Assembly (NCBI GenBank): GCA_036268425.1
Contig: DATAUE010000028.1
Location: forward strand, 1-64,000
Source: DATARH01 sp036268425
GTDB lineage: Bacteria > Pseudomonadota > Alphaproteobacteria > ATCC43930 > CGMCC-115725
Direction of reading: 5' to 3'
DNA: 64,000 nt
Shown here: one piece after another, positions 33,724-42,825 of the stretch
Numbering within the stretch: the stretch's first letter is position 1
Layout: every line of letters starts with the position of its first letter
Notes under the pieces: model-generated
Database searches by the model: none
Told to the model about the DNA's origin: nothing
Seen by the model: the letters and a program-made list of their open reading frames with translations, nothing else
Program-made: the position numbers and the translations under genes

Positions 33724-34556
33724 TGGCCGACGAGGAGAGAGACGCCGAGCTTGAAGCCGGCAGGATGCCGCTGCTCGAACATCTGATCGAACTGCGCAAT
33801 CGGCTGATATGGTCGTTCGGCTCGATTATCGTCGCGTTTCTCGTTTGCTATCAATTCAAGGAAATCATCTACCGGTTTCTGGCCCTGCCGCTGGCGCGCA
33901 TCTACGCCAACGAACCCGGCCACCGGATGATCTTCACCGGCTTGACCGAGGCGTTTTTCACCTATGTCAAGGTGTCGTTCTGGGCGGCGATCTGCCTGTC
34001 GTTCCCGATCATTTTCACGCAGATCTGGAAATTCGTCGCGCCCGGCCTCTACAAGAACGAAAAGCGCGCCTTTCTGCCGTATCTGTTTGCGACACCGGTG
34101 TTGTTCGCGCTCGGCGCAGCCTTGGCGTATTTCGTCGTTATCCCGGTGGCGTTCCGGTTTTTCCTGAGTTTTGAGACGCCGGGCGGCGACGGCACGCTGC
34201 CGATCGTCTCGGAGCCTAAGGTCAACGAATATCTGTCACTGGTGATGACGCTGCTGTTCGCGTTCGGCGTCGCGTTTCAGCTTCCGGTACTGTTGACGCT
34301 GATGGCCCGGGTCGGGCTGGTGACGTCGGCGGGGCTGGCCGACAAGCGGCGGTATGCGATCGTCATCATGTTCGCTGTCGCCGCGGTGCTGACCCCACCC
34401 GATATCATCAGCCAGACCTGCCTCGCGGTGCCGCTGGTCGTTCTGTATGAGGTGTCGATCATCTCGTGCCGCATGGTCGAGAAGGCACGAGCCAAGCGTG
34501 AGGCCGAGGAAGAGGCCGAACTCGACGGCGGCGACAACCCGGCTCCGGGAGCGTAA
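33723..34556 (+). CDS. tatC: Sec-independent protein translocase TatC
   Basis: The 277-residue protein has six membrane helices with the TatC landmarks MPLLEHLIELRNRLIWS (twin-arginine signal-peptide site in the first loop), the FTGLTEAFFTYVKVSF region, WKFVAPGLYKNEK, and AFGVAFQLPVLLTLMARVGLV with the glove-like fifth helix. A charged cytosolic tail follows. The start ATG overlaps the tatB stop. It is followed by a palindromic repeat and then serS. Confidence 0.95.
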   Translation: MADEERDAELEAGRMPLLEHLIELRNRLIWSFGSIIVAFLVCYQFKEIIYRFLALPLARIYANEPGHRMIFTGLTEAFFTYVKVSFWAAICLSFPIIFTQIWKFVAPGLYKNEKRAFLPYLFATPVLFALGAALAYFVVIPVAFRFFLSFETPGGDGTLPIVSEPKVNEYLSLVMTLLFAFGVAFQLPVLLTLMARVGLVTSAGLADKRRYAIVIMFAVAAVLTPPDIISQTCLAVPLVVLYEVSIISCRMVEKARAKREAEEEAELDGGDNPAPGA

Positions 34557-34576
34557 AAGAGCGGCGTTTTTCCGCT

Positions 34577-34663
34577 ATCGTCATCCCGGCGAAAGCCGGG
34601 ATCCACCTGTCGGCGGCTCGAATGGTTGACTCGGTGGATCCCGGCCTTCGCCGGGATGACGAT
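34577..34663. repeat. Palindromic intergenic repeat (REP-like)
   Basis: Left arm 34577-34607 and right arm 34633-34663 are 31 bp long and complementary apart from one base, with a 25-base loop. The core tcatcccggcgaaagccggg is a sequence type seen scattered between genes in many alphaproteobacteria. It lies between tatC and serS and could form a long hairpin in the transcript. A decayed relative lies near 25838-25915. Confidence 0.85.
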
Positions 34664-34681
34664 GAAATAATGGCTTGGTGA

Positions 34682-35968
34682 ATGCACGATCTGCGATGGG
34701 TCCGGGAGAACCCGGACGAATTTGACCGAGGTCTCGCGCGGCGCGGATTGCCGCCGCGCGCCGACGAAGTGTTGGCACTCGACCAGAATGCACGCGCTGC
34801 AGAAACGAAGTTACAGGAAGCGCAGGCGGAGCGTAATCGGCTAGGTAAAGAGATTGCGTTGGCGAAACGGCGGGGAGAAACGGAGCTTCGGCAAGACATC
34901 CGCGAAGCTATGGTTGAGGTACAAGCTAAGGATTTGTCTAAATTAGCTTCTGAGGCCGCTTCGCTCGGGGAGCTCTTGAAACGGTTACTTGAGTCGCTGC
35001 CGAACCTGCCGGCGGATGACGTACCCGACGGGCTCGACGAAAGCACCAACCGGGAATTGCGCCGCCACGGCGAGCTGCCGCGCTTTGATTTCGCGCCGCT
35101 GCCACACGAGGCGATCGGTGAAAAGCTCGGGCTGATGGATTTTGCCACCGCGGCGCGGCTGTCGGGGGCACGGTTTGTCGTGCTGAGAGGCGCGCTGGCA
35201 CGGCTGGAACGGGCGATCGCGCAATTCATGCTTGATCTGCATGCCGGCGAGTTCGGCTATACCGAAATCGCGCCGCCTTATCTGGTGCGCGACGATGTCG
35301 TGTTCGGCACCGGGCAGCTTCCCAAAGCCGCCGAGGATATGTTCCAGACCCGCGAGGGGTTGTGGCTGATCCCGACGGCCGAGGTGCCGCTGACCAATCT
35401 CGTTGCCGGCGAAATCCTCGACGAAGCAACTTTGCCGCGGCGTTATGTAGCCTGGACGCCGTGCTTTCGTGCCGAGGCCGGGGCGGCCGGGCGCGATACG
35501 CGCGGCATGATCCGTCAGCATCAATTCGCCAAGGTCGAACTGGTATCGATCACCCGCCCCGACGATTCGGCAGCCGAGCATGAGCGCATGACGAACTGCG
35601 CCGAGGAGGTGCTGCGCCGGCTCGGCCTTGCCTATCGGGTCATGCTGCTGTCGGCCGGCGACATGGGGTTTTCGGCGCGCAAGACTTATGACATCGAGGT
35701 GTGGCTGCCGGCGCAGAACACTTATCGCGAGATTTCGAGCTGCTCTGATTGCGGGCCGTTTCAGGCGCAGCGCATGAAGGCGCGTTATCGTCCGGCGGAA
35801 GGCAAGGGTACCCGATCGGTGCATACCCTCAACGGTTCGGCGCTGGCGGTGGGGCGGACGATGGTCGCGATTCTCGAAAATTTTCAGCGTGCCGACGGCA
35901 GCGTCGCGATCCCGGAGGCGCTACATCCTTATATGGGTGGGCTGACGGTGCTGACTCCCAATGGCTGA
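34682..35968 (+). CDS. serS: Serine--tRNA ligase
   Basis: The 428-residue class II synthetase charges tRNA-Ser. It has MHDLRWVRENPDEFDRGLARRGL, the N-terminal coiled-coil arm (about 30-105) that grips the long variable arm, and motif 2 (CFRAEAGAAGRDTRGMIRQHQFAKVEL). Motif 3 (LNGSALAVGRTMVAILENFQ) also carries its ATP-binding Arg. Length is normal. The arm, encoded at about 34775-34990, uses codons rich in A/T third positions (ttgtctaaattagcttct), unlike the GC-rich codons on both sides; this suggests a recombined segment. surE begins 8 bp before its stop. Confidence 0.96.
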   Translation: MHDLRWVRENPDEFDRGLARRGLPPRADEVLALDQNARAAETKLQEAQAERNRLGKEIALAKRRGETELRQDIREAMVEVQAKDLSKLASEAASLGELLKRLLESLPNLPADDVPDGLDESTNRELRRHGELPRFDFAPLPHEAIGEKLGLMDFATAARLSGARFVVLRGALARLERAIAQFMLDLHAGEFGYTEIAPPYLVRDDVVFGTGQLPKAAEDMFQTREGLWLIPTAEVPLTNLVAGEILDEATLPRRYVAWTPCFRAEAGAAGRDTRGMIRQHQFAKVELVSITRPDDSAAEHERMTNCAEEVLRRLGLAYRVMLLSAGDMGFSARKTYDIEVWLPAQNTYREISSCSDCGPFQAQRMKARYRPAEGKGTRSVHTLNGSALAVGRTMVAILENFQRADGSVAIPEALHPYMGGLTVLTPNG

Positions 35969-36743
35969 GCGCCGCATCGACCTTGACCGCTGCCGCATCC
36001 TGGTTTCCAACGATGACGGCGTCGAAGCGCCCGGCATCCGGCTGCTGGAAAAGATTGCCCGTGCGCTGTCCGACGATGTTTGGGTCGTCGCGCCGGAACA
36101 GGAGCAGAGCGGTACCGGCCATTCGCTGACGACGCGCCGGCCGCTGCGCCTGACCGAACTCGCGCCGCGGCGCTACGCCGTCGACGGAACGCCAACCGAT
36201 TGTGTGCTGCTGGCAGTCAAGCGGCTGCTGCGCGATCATCCGCCGGATCTGGTACTGTCCGGCATCAACGCCGGCAGCAATGTCGGCGAAGATCTGACCT
36301 ATTCCGGCACGGTCGCGGCGGCAATGGAGGCGACCCTGCTCGGCATCCCGGCGATCGCGCTAAGCCAGTGCTACCGTGACCGGTACGCCGTTCCCTGGGC
36401 GAGCAGCGAAGCGTTCGCCCCAGAGGCGATTCGCCGGCTGTTGAGCCTGCCGTGGCCGGCGCATACATTGTTCAACGTCAATTTCCCGCCGGTCGCACCG
36501 GCGGCGGCGCGTGGCTTTGCCGCGACGAGCCAGGGCAAGCGTGTAATCGCCGACAATTTGACCGATGGCATCGACCCGCGCGGCCGCCCGTATTTTTGGA
36601 TCGGTCCGGCGCAGGAAATCGGCGATGCCGAGCCGGGCACCGATGTCGCCGCGCTGGCCGACGATAAAATATCGATTACCCCCGTCTATCTCGACCTGAC
36701 AAACGTGCCGGTGCTGGTGACGTTGCGGCAGGTATTCGAGTAG
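35961..36743 (+). CDS. surE: 5'/3'-nucleotidase SurE
   Basis: SurE dephosphorylates nucleoside monophosphates, often in stationary phase. The 260-residue protein has the metal site ILVSNDDGVEAPGI, APEQEQSGTGHSLT, AVDGTPTDCV and LVLSGINAGSNVGEDLTYSGTVAAAMEA, with catalytic Asp-Asp, Ser and Asn residues in place. It overlaps serS and is followed by the LysM/M23 gene. The pcm gene that often sits between them is absent. Confidence 0.95.
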   Translation: MAERRIDLDRCRILVSNDDGVEAPGIRLLEKIARALSDDVWVVAPEQEQSGTGHSLTTRRPLRLTELAPRRYAVDGTPTDCVLLAVKRLLRDHPPDLVLSGINAGSNVGEDLTYSGTVAAAMEATLLGIPAIALSQCYRDRYAVPWASSEAFAPEAIRRLLSLPWPAHTLFNVNFPPVAPAAARGFAATSQGKRVIADNLTDGIDPRGRPYFWIGPAQEIGDAEPGTDVAALADDKISITPVYLDLTNVPVLVTLRQVFE

Positions 36744-36861
36744 GCCTGCGGGCGATTCACCGCGGACGAGACAATTCAGCCTAGGGACATGCCGGTTTTG
36801 CGCCTAAACTAATCGTGCAAGTGGCTTTCTTGCCCGTCGGGGGGCGGTCAAGGAGGGGGAA

Positions 36862-37953
36862 ATGGGGGAATACCGAGATTTGCGGTGCGGGTTTGTCCGT
36901 GTCGCCGTGGTGCTGGCAGCAGCCGGGCTGGTTGCTGCCTGCGGATCGGGAGCACAGATGCCTGCACCGGTGGTGTACGGCTCCGCGGGCAGCGTGGCCA
37001 ACAATGCGCCGGAAGGCATGCCGCCGCCGATGTCGCTGATGCCGCGGCGCCATGAGGCACGACATGTCGTGGTGCGGCCCGGGCAGTCGCTCGGCGGCCT
37101 TGCGCGCGCCTACCACGTGTCGTCGCATGCGATTGTCGCGGCGAATCATCTGAGGCCGCCTTACAAAATCGAGATCGGCCAGCATCTGATGATCCCCGGC
37201 GGCGAAGGCGTGCCGGCCGTCGCGCAGTCTTTGCCGCCGCTGACCGTTTCGTCGTCGGCTGAGCTGCCATCTCCACCCGCAGCATCGCGAGCGCCGGAGG
37301 TGGCGATGGCGCGGACGCCCGATATTATTCCGCTCGACGGGCCGCCGCCGGCCTCCTCGCCGCCCGAAACGCTGTCAGCACCGGTTGCCGTTGCGGAACA
37401 TCCGCCGCACGCCGCTCCAGCGAACTCCCCAGCCGCATCCAACGGGCCAGCCGCATCCAACGGGCCAAGCGCCGCCGACGAGGCGCGCGCCGAATCAGCC
37501 GGCGGCAACGCCGGCGCGTCGGGCGCGTTGCCGCATGGTGGGCGTTTTCCGTGGCCAGTGCGCGGTCGTGTGCTGGCAAGTTATGGGGTGACCGATGGGG
37601 GCGCCCATAATGACGGCATCAATATCGCGGCGCCGCTGGGCACGCCGGTCACGGCGATCGATGGCGGCGTCGTCGCTTATGCCGGCAACGAGTTGCGGGG
37701 GTACGGCAATCTGGTGCTGGTCAAGCACCCGGATGGCTGGATCACCGCCTATGCGCATTGCGAAGAATTGCTGGTCAAGCGCGGTGACAAGGTCAAAGCC
37801 GGCCAGATCATCGCCAAGGTCGGCGCCACCGGCGGCGTCACCCAGCCGCAACTCCATTTTGAACTGCGGCGCGGCAAGCGTGCCGTTGACCCGCGCGAAT
37901 TCCTGAACCCGGTCCCGAGTTCTGCGGCAGCGGAAGGCAGCAAACCCGGCTAG
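36862..37953 (+). CDS. NlpD-like LysM/M23 lipoprotein with degenerate metal site
   Basis: The 363-residue protein has a lipoprotein signal (about residue 29, LVAAC), one LysM domain (about 66-110, HVVVRPGQSLGGLARAYHVSSHAIVAANHL) and a proline/alanine-rich linker with a short duplicated SNGPAA unit. A C-terminal LytM/M23 domain (about 232-350) follows. In that domain the first zinc ligand position is Asn (HNDGIN), the Asp is Asn, and HxH reads QLH; only YAH and the last His remain. This pattern matches NlpD and EnvC, which do not cut peptidoglycan but activate AmiA-C amidases at the septum. I therefore infer an outer-membrane amidase activator. Confidence 0.9.
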   Translation: MGEYRDLRCGFVRVAVVLAAAGLVAACGSGAQMPAPVVYGSAGSVANNAPEGMPPPMSLMPRRHEARHVVVRPGQSLGGLARAYHVSSHAIVAANHLRPPYKIEIGQHLMIPGGEGVPAVAQSLPPLTVSSSAELPSPPAASRAPEVAMARTPDIIPLDGPPPASSPPETLSAPVAVAEHPPHAAPANSPAASNGPAASNGPSAADEARAESAGGNAGASGALPHGGRFPWPVRGRVLASYGVTDGGAHNDGINIAAPLGTPVTAIDGGVVAYAGNELRGYGNLVLVKHPDGWITAYAHCEELLVKRGDKVKAGQIIAKVGATGGVTQPQLHFELRRGKRAVDPREFLNPVPSSAAAEGSKPG

Positions 37954-37992
37954 GCGCGCTGCTATGCGCCTGCGCCGGGTTGCGATAAGGCG

Positions 37993-38469
37993 CTAGTGCA
38001 GTGGCGGACAGGTTAGGGTTGCCTGGACGCGAGCGAGCAGGTCGGGGTTGCGGGGGCGGTTGGCGCAGCGCGCATTGTATTCGGCGATCCGGTCGTTATA
38101 GCGCGCAGTAACGCCGGCGGCGTCTCTGGCGAGAGGCCCGGTCGACCGGCGGAACACGGCGTCGCGCTGTTCGAGAAGCTGCCGGAACTGGGCGACCGCG
38201 GCCGGGTTGTTCACGTCGAGGTTGGCGCGCTGGCTCTGCAACTGGGCATCGAGCCGCGCCAGTTCGCTCTGCGTGTTGCCATAGGAGGCCTGACGCATCG
38301 ACATGTCGCCATGCAGGTGGTCGACTTCCGCCCTCAGGCACAGGCACGCGGCGATTTCCGAGGCCTCGGGGGGCCCTGGAGGCATCTGGGCCTGCGCCGA
38401 GCCGGCCGCGAGCAGCGCGGCAAAACCCGTCCCGATCATTAATGCCCGACCGAGCGACGACGAACGCAT
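37993..38469 (-). CDS. Secreted protein of unknown function
   Basis: The ATG at 38469 has a strong GGAGGGG and gives 158 residues. A Sec signal peptide (GTGFAALLAAGSAQAQ) ends near residue 27. The mature part is mostly helical, with a likely coiled coil (QSELARLDAQLQSQRANL...FRQLLEQRDAVFRR) and four to five cysteines (CLCLRAE near the start; CANRP and TCPP near the end) that could form disulfides in the periplasm. I do not recognise the family. It converges on the NlpD-like gene. Confidence 0.75.
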   Translation of the reverse strand: MRSSSLGRALMIGTGFAALLAAGSAQAQMPPGPPEASEIAACLCLRAEVDHLHGDMSMRQASYGNTQSELARLDAQLQSQRANLDVNNPAAVAQFRQLLEQRDAVFRRSTGPLARDAAGVTARYNDRIAEYNARCANRPRNPDLLARVQATLTCPPLH

Positions 38470-38593
38470 AACCCCTCCTGCATCCAGGTTTGATGATCTC
38501 AAAGAGAAACCGGCCGCAACGGCAGCCGGTTCCAACCGATTAAGCGATATATTTTCCGCCCGCCAGCGGTGATTTCCCGCTTTGCCGGCGGCA

Positions 38594-39448
38594 TTACCGC
38601 GACATGATGACCGGAATACGCGATTCCATGATGATGTGGCGGGTAGCACCGCCAAAAATCATCTGGCGGATTCGGCTCTGCGTGTAGGCGCCTTTGAGCA
38701 GCAGGTCGGCGCCGGCCGCCATCGCCTCTTTCATAAACGATTCGCCTTGCGGCTTCTGCCGGCCGGTCGCAGTGCGCAGGCTGACGCTGAGGCCGTGACC
38801 TTCGAGGCAGCGGGCGAGTTCTTCACCGGCGGGGCCGGGTTCGGGCATGTGCTGGGCGCCGACTGCGACGATCACCACCTGACGCGCCTGCGTCAGAAAC
38901 GGCATCGACAGCGCGACGGTACTCGCCGTTTCGGTGCTGCCGTTCCAGGCGATCGCGACGGTTTCGCCGAGATGGGCACCGATGGCTTTCGGCACCATCA
39001 TCACCGGCCGGCCGCTTTCGAACAGTGCGTCTTCCAGCGTCGCCTCGGCGATCGAAGCGAGCTTTTCCGGCTGCTCGACAAGGATCAGGTCGTAGGTGCG
39101 GCCGCTCATTCCGACGATCGCGTTCTGCCGTCCATCCTCCTCGCGCCACGAAGCGCTGGGGCCGGTATAGCCGGGTGCGGGCGGTCCGATCGGCACACCG
39201 TGCGCATTCATAAAGTCGCGAAACAAGCGGCGCGCCTGGTCGCGTCGGTCATGCCCTTCGCGCTCCAGGGTGCGGTCGACCTCCGAGGAGATCGAGAACC
39301 CCATTTCCCCGCCGAATACGACGGCGTATTCGGTCGTCAGGCTGTGCAGCCCGACAATGTGGCTGTTGAAGCGCCGCGCCACCATCAGCGCCGCTTCGAG
39401 AACCGGCCCGGCATTACCGTCGCCAATCACGGCCAACAGATTTTTCAT
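38594..39448 (-). CDS. Universal stress protein family
   Basis: The 284-residue protein from ATG 39448 has a weak N-terminal Usp half (MKNLLAVIGDGNAGPVLEAALMVARRF) and a clear C-terminal Usp domain. The latter has ETVAIAWNGSTETASTVALSMPFL, ADLLLKGAYTQSRIRQMIFGGATRHIIMESRIPVIM. The G-x2-G-x9-G(S/T) nucleotide-binding signature is only loosely kept, so ATP binding is uncertain. Such tandem Usp proteins help survival under starvation or oxygen limitation. It is monocistronic and diverges from the binding-protein gene on the right. Confidence 0.88.
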   Translation of the reverse strand: MKNLLAVIGDGNAGPVLEAALMVARRFNSHIVGLHSLTTEYAVVFGGEMGFSISSEVDRTLEREGHDRRDQARRLFRDFMNAHGVPIGPPAPGYTGPSASWREEDGRQNAIVGMSGRTYDLILVEQPEKLASIAEATLEDALFESGRPVMMVPKAIGAHLGETVAIAWNGSTETASTVALSMPFLTQARQVVIVAVGAQHMPEPGPAGEELARCLEGHGLSVSLRTATGRQKPQGESFMKEAMAAGADLLLKGAYTQSRIRQMIFGGATRHIIMESRIPVIMSR

Positions 39449-39616
39449 GCTCCAGCCCTGCTCGGTCGGTGCCCGGCACGATGCCGCACCTTTGACTGGA
39501 TGATATAGGTTCGGACCGATTGTTGCGAGAGTGCCGCGGCACGACGCGCCGGTTGCTCGACGCGTCTGACCGGGCCGACTAAACTCCACCGCCTTTCACT
39601 GCATGGACCGCGCGCG

Positions 39617-40615
39617 ATGAACCGCTGGATACGCACTTTTGCCGTCGCGGCCGCATGTCTCGCTGCGGCACTTTTGCGGCCTATCTCCGTTCCAGCACAG
39701 ACGGTCAATTTCGGCACCGACTGGAAGGCCGAAGCCGAGCATGGCGGGTTCTATCAGGCGATCGCCACTGGCATTTACAAGCGCTACGGCCTTGATGTGG
39801 TGCTGCGGCCGGGCGGGCCACAAGTCAATCACGCACAACTACTGGCGGCTGGCGTGCTCGATTTCAACATCGCCTCCAACTCGTTCGTCCCGCTCAATTT
39901 TGTGCAGGAAAAAATCCCGATGGTCGCGGTCGCCGCGATGTTTCAGAAAGACCCGTCGGTGCTGATCGCGCATCCCGGCCAGGGCGACGACAGCCTCGCC
40001 GCGCTGAAGGGCAAGCCGATCATGATCGGCTCGGATACGCGGGTGACAAGCTGGCTCTTTCTCAAGCAGAAGTTCGGCTACACCGACGACCAGATTCGAC
40101 CCTACGGCTTTAGCGTGGCGCCGTTTCTCGCCGACCCCAAGGCGATCCAGCAGGGCTATGTGACGAGCGAGCCGTTTACGATCGAGAAAGAGGGGGTAAA
40201 GCCGGTCGTCATGCTGCTCGCCGATGCCGGGTACGGCAGTTATGGCTCGCTGATCGAGACATCGCAAAAGCTGGCGCACGACAAGCCGGATCTGGTGCAG
40301 CGCTTTGTCAATGCCAGCATCGAGGGCTGGTACAGCTATCTCGATGGCGATCCGGCGCCGGGCAATGCGCTGATCAAAAAAGACAATCCCGAAATGACCG
40401 ATGCGCTGCTCGCCTATGGCCGCGACAAGATCAAACAGTACGGGGTGGTCGATAGCGGCGATGCAAAGCAGAACGGCATCGGGGTTATGACCGATGCGCG
40501 CTGGCAGGAGTTTTTCGACACGATGGCGAAAGCCGGGCTGTACCCCGCCGGCCTCGATTACCACACTGCCTACACGACCCAATTTGTCGGCAAGAAAGTG
40601 GGGATGAAGCCCTGA
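39617..40615 (+). CDS. NMT1/THI5-like ABC-transporter substrate-binding protein
   Basis: The 332-residue periplasmic protein has a signal peptide (AVAAACLAAALLRPISVPAQ) and the NMT1/THI5 type II binding fold. It has VNFGTDWKAEAEHGGFYQAIATGIYKRYGLDVVLRPGGPQ, FNIASNSFVPLNF, a GSDTRVTSWLFLKQKFGY hinge and GYVTSEPFTIEKEG. Relatives bind hydroxymethylpyrimidine, taurine, nitrate or aromatic acids; the GGPQVNHAQLL region looks pyrimidine-precursor-like but is not decisive. There are no permease genes next to it. Confidence 0.9.
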   Translation: MNRWIRTFAVAAACLAAALLRPISVPAQTVNFGTDWKAEAEHGGFYQAIATGIYKRYGLDVVLRPGGPQVNHAQLLAAGVLDFNIASNSFVPLNFVQEKIPMVAVAAMFQKDPSVLIAHPGQGDDSLAALKGKPIMIGSDTRVTSWLFLKQKFGYTDDQIRPYGFSVAPFLADPKAIQQGYVTSEPFTIEKEGVKPVVMLLADAGYGSYGSLIETSQKLAHDKPDLVQRFVNASIEGWYSYLDGDPAPGNALIKKDNPEMTDALLAYGRDKIKQYGVVDSGDAKQNGIGVMTDARWQEFFDTMAKAGLYPAGLDYHTAYTTQFVGKKVGMKP

Positions 40616-40752
40616 TTGATAAAAGACTTCCAGCGCGAACCGGCGCGCGCGGGGCCTTGAGGAGCATATCGAAAGACACCTGACGCCGGTGGCGGCTTCT
40701 CGCCCGCGTTGTTCGCATGATAGCGTCCGCTGGAAACAACAGGGGGACGGCT

Positions 40753-41871
40753 ATGCCCGGCGTCTTAAAGCATCTCGCCAAGCTTGATATTCCCGGCGGA
40801 GGTCAGGTCGTTGCCGAGGGCAATCACGCTTATGTCGGCCATATGGGCCCGCCTGACGGCACGTCGATTGTCGATGTCTCCGACCCGCGGCGGCCGCGCA
40901 TTGTCAGCCGGATCGAGGTGCCGGGCTATATGCACTCGCACAAGGTGCGGGTGCATGGCGATGTGATGCTCGTCAATAACGAAGCGTTCCGTGCCGGCGC
41001 TGCTGGCAAGCCGGCAGATTTTGTCGGTGGCATCAAGATTTACGATGTTAGCGACCGGACGCGTCCGCGGGAAATCGGGCATTACAAGTCGGGCGGGTCG
41101 CACCGGTTCGATTCGGACGGACGCTACGCTTATATTTCATCGGAAGAGGAAGGGTATCTCGGGGATATCGTCGTGATCCTCGATCTTGCCGATCCGACGC
41201 GGCCGCAAGCTATCGGCAAATGGTGGATGCCGGGGCAATGGACGGCCGGCGGCGAAACGCCGACCTGGCCCGGCCGTCGCCACCGCTGTCATCACCCGCT
41301 GCGCCGCGGCAACCGGCTTTATACGAGTTATTGGCATGGCGGGTTCGTGATCCTCGATGTCGATGATTTGACTCGGCCGAAATTTATCAGCGGCCTTGAC
41401 TGGAGCCCGCCTTATCCGTGCCCGACTCATACGGTGCTGCCGATCCCGCACGACCTGATGGGCCGCAGAATCGCCGTGGTGACGGATGAAGAGGTCGCCG
41501 ACCGGCTGACCCCGTCGCCTAACGCGTTTATGTGGATCGTCGACATCACGGACGAGGCGCATCCGGTGCCGATCTCGACCTGGGCGGTGCCGCATGACGA
41601 GCCGTTCGACCCGACCTGCTGGTACGGCGCGCATCAGCCCCAGGAAACCGTCAACGGCAACATCATCCTGGTGACGTGGTTCGGCGGCGGCCTGCGGGCG
41701 GTCGATATTTCGAACCCGTATCGTCCGGAAGAAGTTGACGCTTTCATGCCGACCCCCGGCGGCGATCAGAAGATCATCCAGTCGAACGACGTTTATGTCG
41801 ACAAAACCCGTGGCCTCGTCTACCTGATCGACCGCCTTAACGGCCTCGACATCCTTGAACTCGCGGTGTGA
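40753..41871 (+). CDS. LVIVD-repeat beta-propeller protein
   Basis: The 372-residue protein is built from LVIVD-type repeats: each has a V-x-V-x-G-x-x-A-Y-V strand and ends in IVDVSDPRRPRIVS or a variant (IYDVSDRTRPREIG, ILDLADPTRPQAIG, ILDVDDLTRPKFIS, IVDITDEAHPVPIS, AVDISNPYRPEEV). Six or seven blades would form a closed propeller. Conserved histidines (MHSHKV, GGSHRF, HRCHHP, PTHTV, HDEPFD) could bind metal in the central channel. There is no signal peptide from ATG 40753. Function is unknown; the fold suggests binding or a selenium-binding-protein-like role. Confidence 0.85.
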   Translation: MPGVLKHLAKLDIPGGGQVVAEGNHAYVGHMGPPDGTSIVDVSDPRRPRIVSRIEVPGYMHSHKVRVHGDVMLVNNEAFRAGAAGKPADFVGGIKIYDVSDRTRPREIGHYKSGGSHRFDSDGRYAYISSEEEGYLGDIVVILDLADPTRPQAIGKWWMPGQWTAGGETPTWPGRRHRCHHPLRRGNRLYTSYWHGGFVILDVDDLTRPKFISGLDWSPPYPCPTHTVLPIPHDLMGRRIAVVTDEEVADRLTPSPNAFMWIVDITDEAHPVPISTWAVPHDEPFDPTCWYGAHQPQETVNGNIILVTWFGGGLRAVDISNPYRPEEVDAFMPTPGGDQKIIQSNDVYVDKTRGLVYLIDRLNGLDILELAV

Positions 41872-41884
41872 TCGCCATTTTGAT

Positions 41885-42754
41885 CTAGCTCGGATCGGCT
41901 GACAGGGCAGCCACCTCCTCGCCGGCTGCAGCGCGGATCATGGCCGGCGTCATTCCGGCGTCGCGCATGGCACGGATCGTGGCGGCGTTGTCGCGCTTGG
42001 CAAGGCGTCTGCCGGCGGCGTCGGTCACTAGCGCATGGTGGCGATAAAGCGGTGTCGGCAGGTCGAGCAGGGCTTGCAACAGGCGGTGGATGTGGGTGGC
42101 AGCGAACAGATCGATGCCGCGGGTCACCAGCGTTACGCCCTGCAAGGCATCATCCACCGTCACGGCGAGGTGATAGCTGGTCGGCACTTCCTTGCGGGCC
42201 AGCACGACATCGCCCAGCGCCAGCGGATCGGCGTCGAGGCGGTGTCCGTCGTCGTTCCAGGCGAGCGGCCCGGTACGTGCCAGCGCCGCCGCGACATCGA
42301 GGCGCAGCGCATAGTCGCGGGCTTGCGCCAACCGCGCGGCACGCTCGACCGGGGTAAGGCAGCGGCAGGTACCGGGATAGGGAACCCCGGTCTCCCCCTG
42401 TGGCGCACCGCCAGCTCGGGCGATTTCGGCCTGAATGTCGCGCCGCGTGCAAAAACACGGATAAAGCAACTTCGCCGCATCAAGACGGCCGATCGCGGCG
42501 CGGTAATCGGAAAAATGCGCCGATTGGCGGCGGATTGACCCGTCCCAAGCGAGACCGAGCCATGCGAGGTCTTCGACGATGGCGGCGGCGAAATGTGGTC
42601 GGCAACGAGTCGTGTCGATGTCTTCGAGGCGCAACAGAAAGCAGCCGCCGGCCTTGCGTGCCGCATGCCAGCCGGCCAGTGCCGAACGCACATGTCCGAG
42701 ATGCAGATACCCGGTGGGGCTCGGCGCGAAACGGGTGACGATCGGCGTTCTCAA
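41885..42754 (-). CDS. gluQ: Glutamyl-Q tRNA(Asp) synthetase
   Basis: GluQ-RS attaches glutamate to queuosine-34 of tRNA-Asp. The 289-residue protein is a GluRS catalytic core without an anticodon domain. It has TRFAPSPTGYLHLGHVRSALAGW, LLRLEDIDTTRC, zinc-binding cysteines (CFC, then CRC), and a degraded KMSKS (RRLAKRDNA) as in other GluQ-RS. The TTG at 42754 gives the expected N-terminus, while the longer frame to 42883 has no family similarity. Its presence implies that the cell makes or salvages queuosine, separately from the island deazaguanine genes. Confidence 0.92.
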   Translation of the reverse strand: MRTPIVTRFAPSPTGYLHLGHVRSALAGWHAARKAGGCFLLRLEDIDTTRCRPHFAAAIVEDLAWLGLAWDGSIRRQSAHFSDYRAAIGRLDAAKLLYPCFCTRRDIQAEIARAGGAPQGETGVPYPGTCRCLTPVERAARLAQARDYALRLDVAAALARTGPLAWNDDGHRLDADPLALGDVVLARKEVPTSYHLAVTVDDALQGVTLVTRGIDLFAATHIHRLLQALLDLPTPLYRHHALVTDAAGRRLAKRDNAATIRAMRDAGMTPAMIRAAAGEEVAALSADPS

Positions 42755-42825
42755 CGCAGGCTCACCCAAAAAAGTCGGAAGGCGCCTCGACCTTGGGCCG
42801 CGGCGCCCCCCGATGCCGAAGGCGA

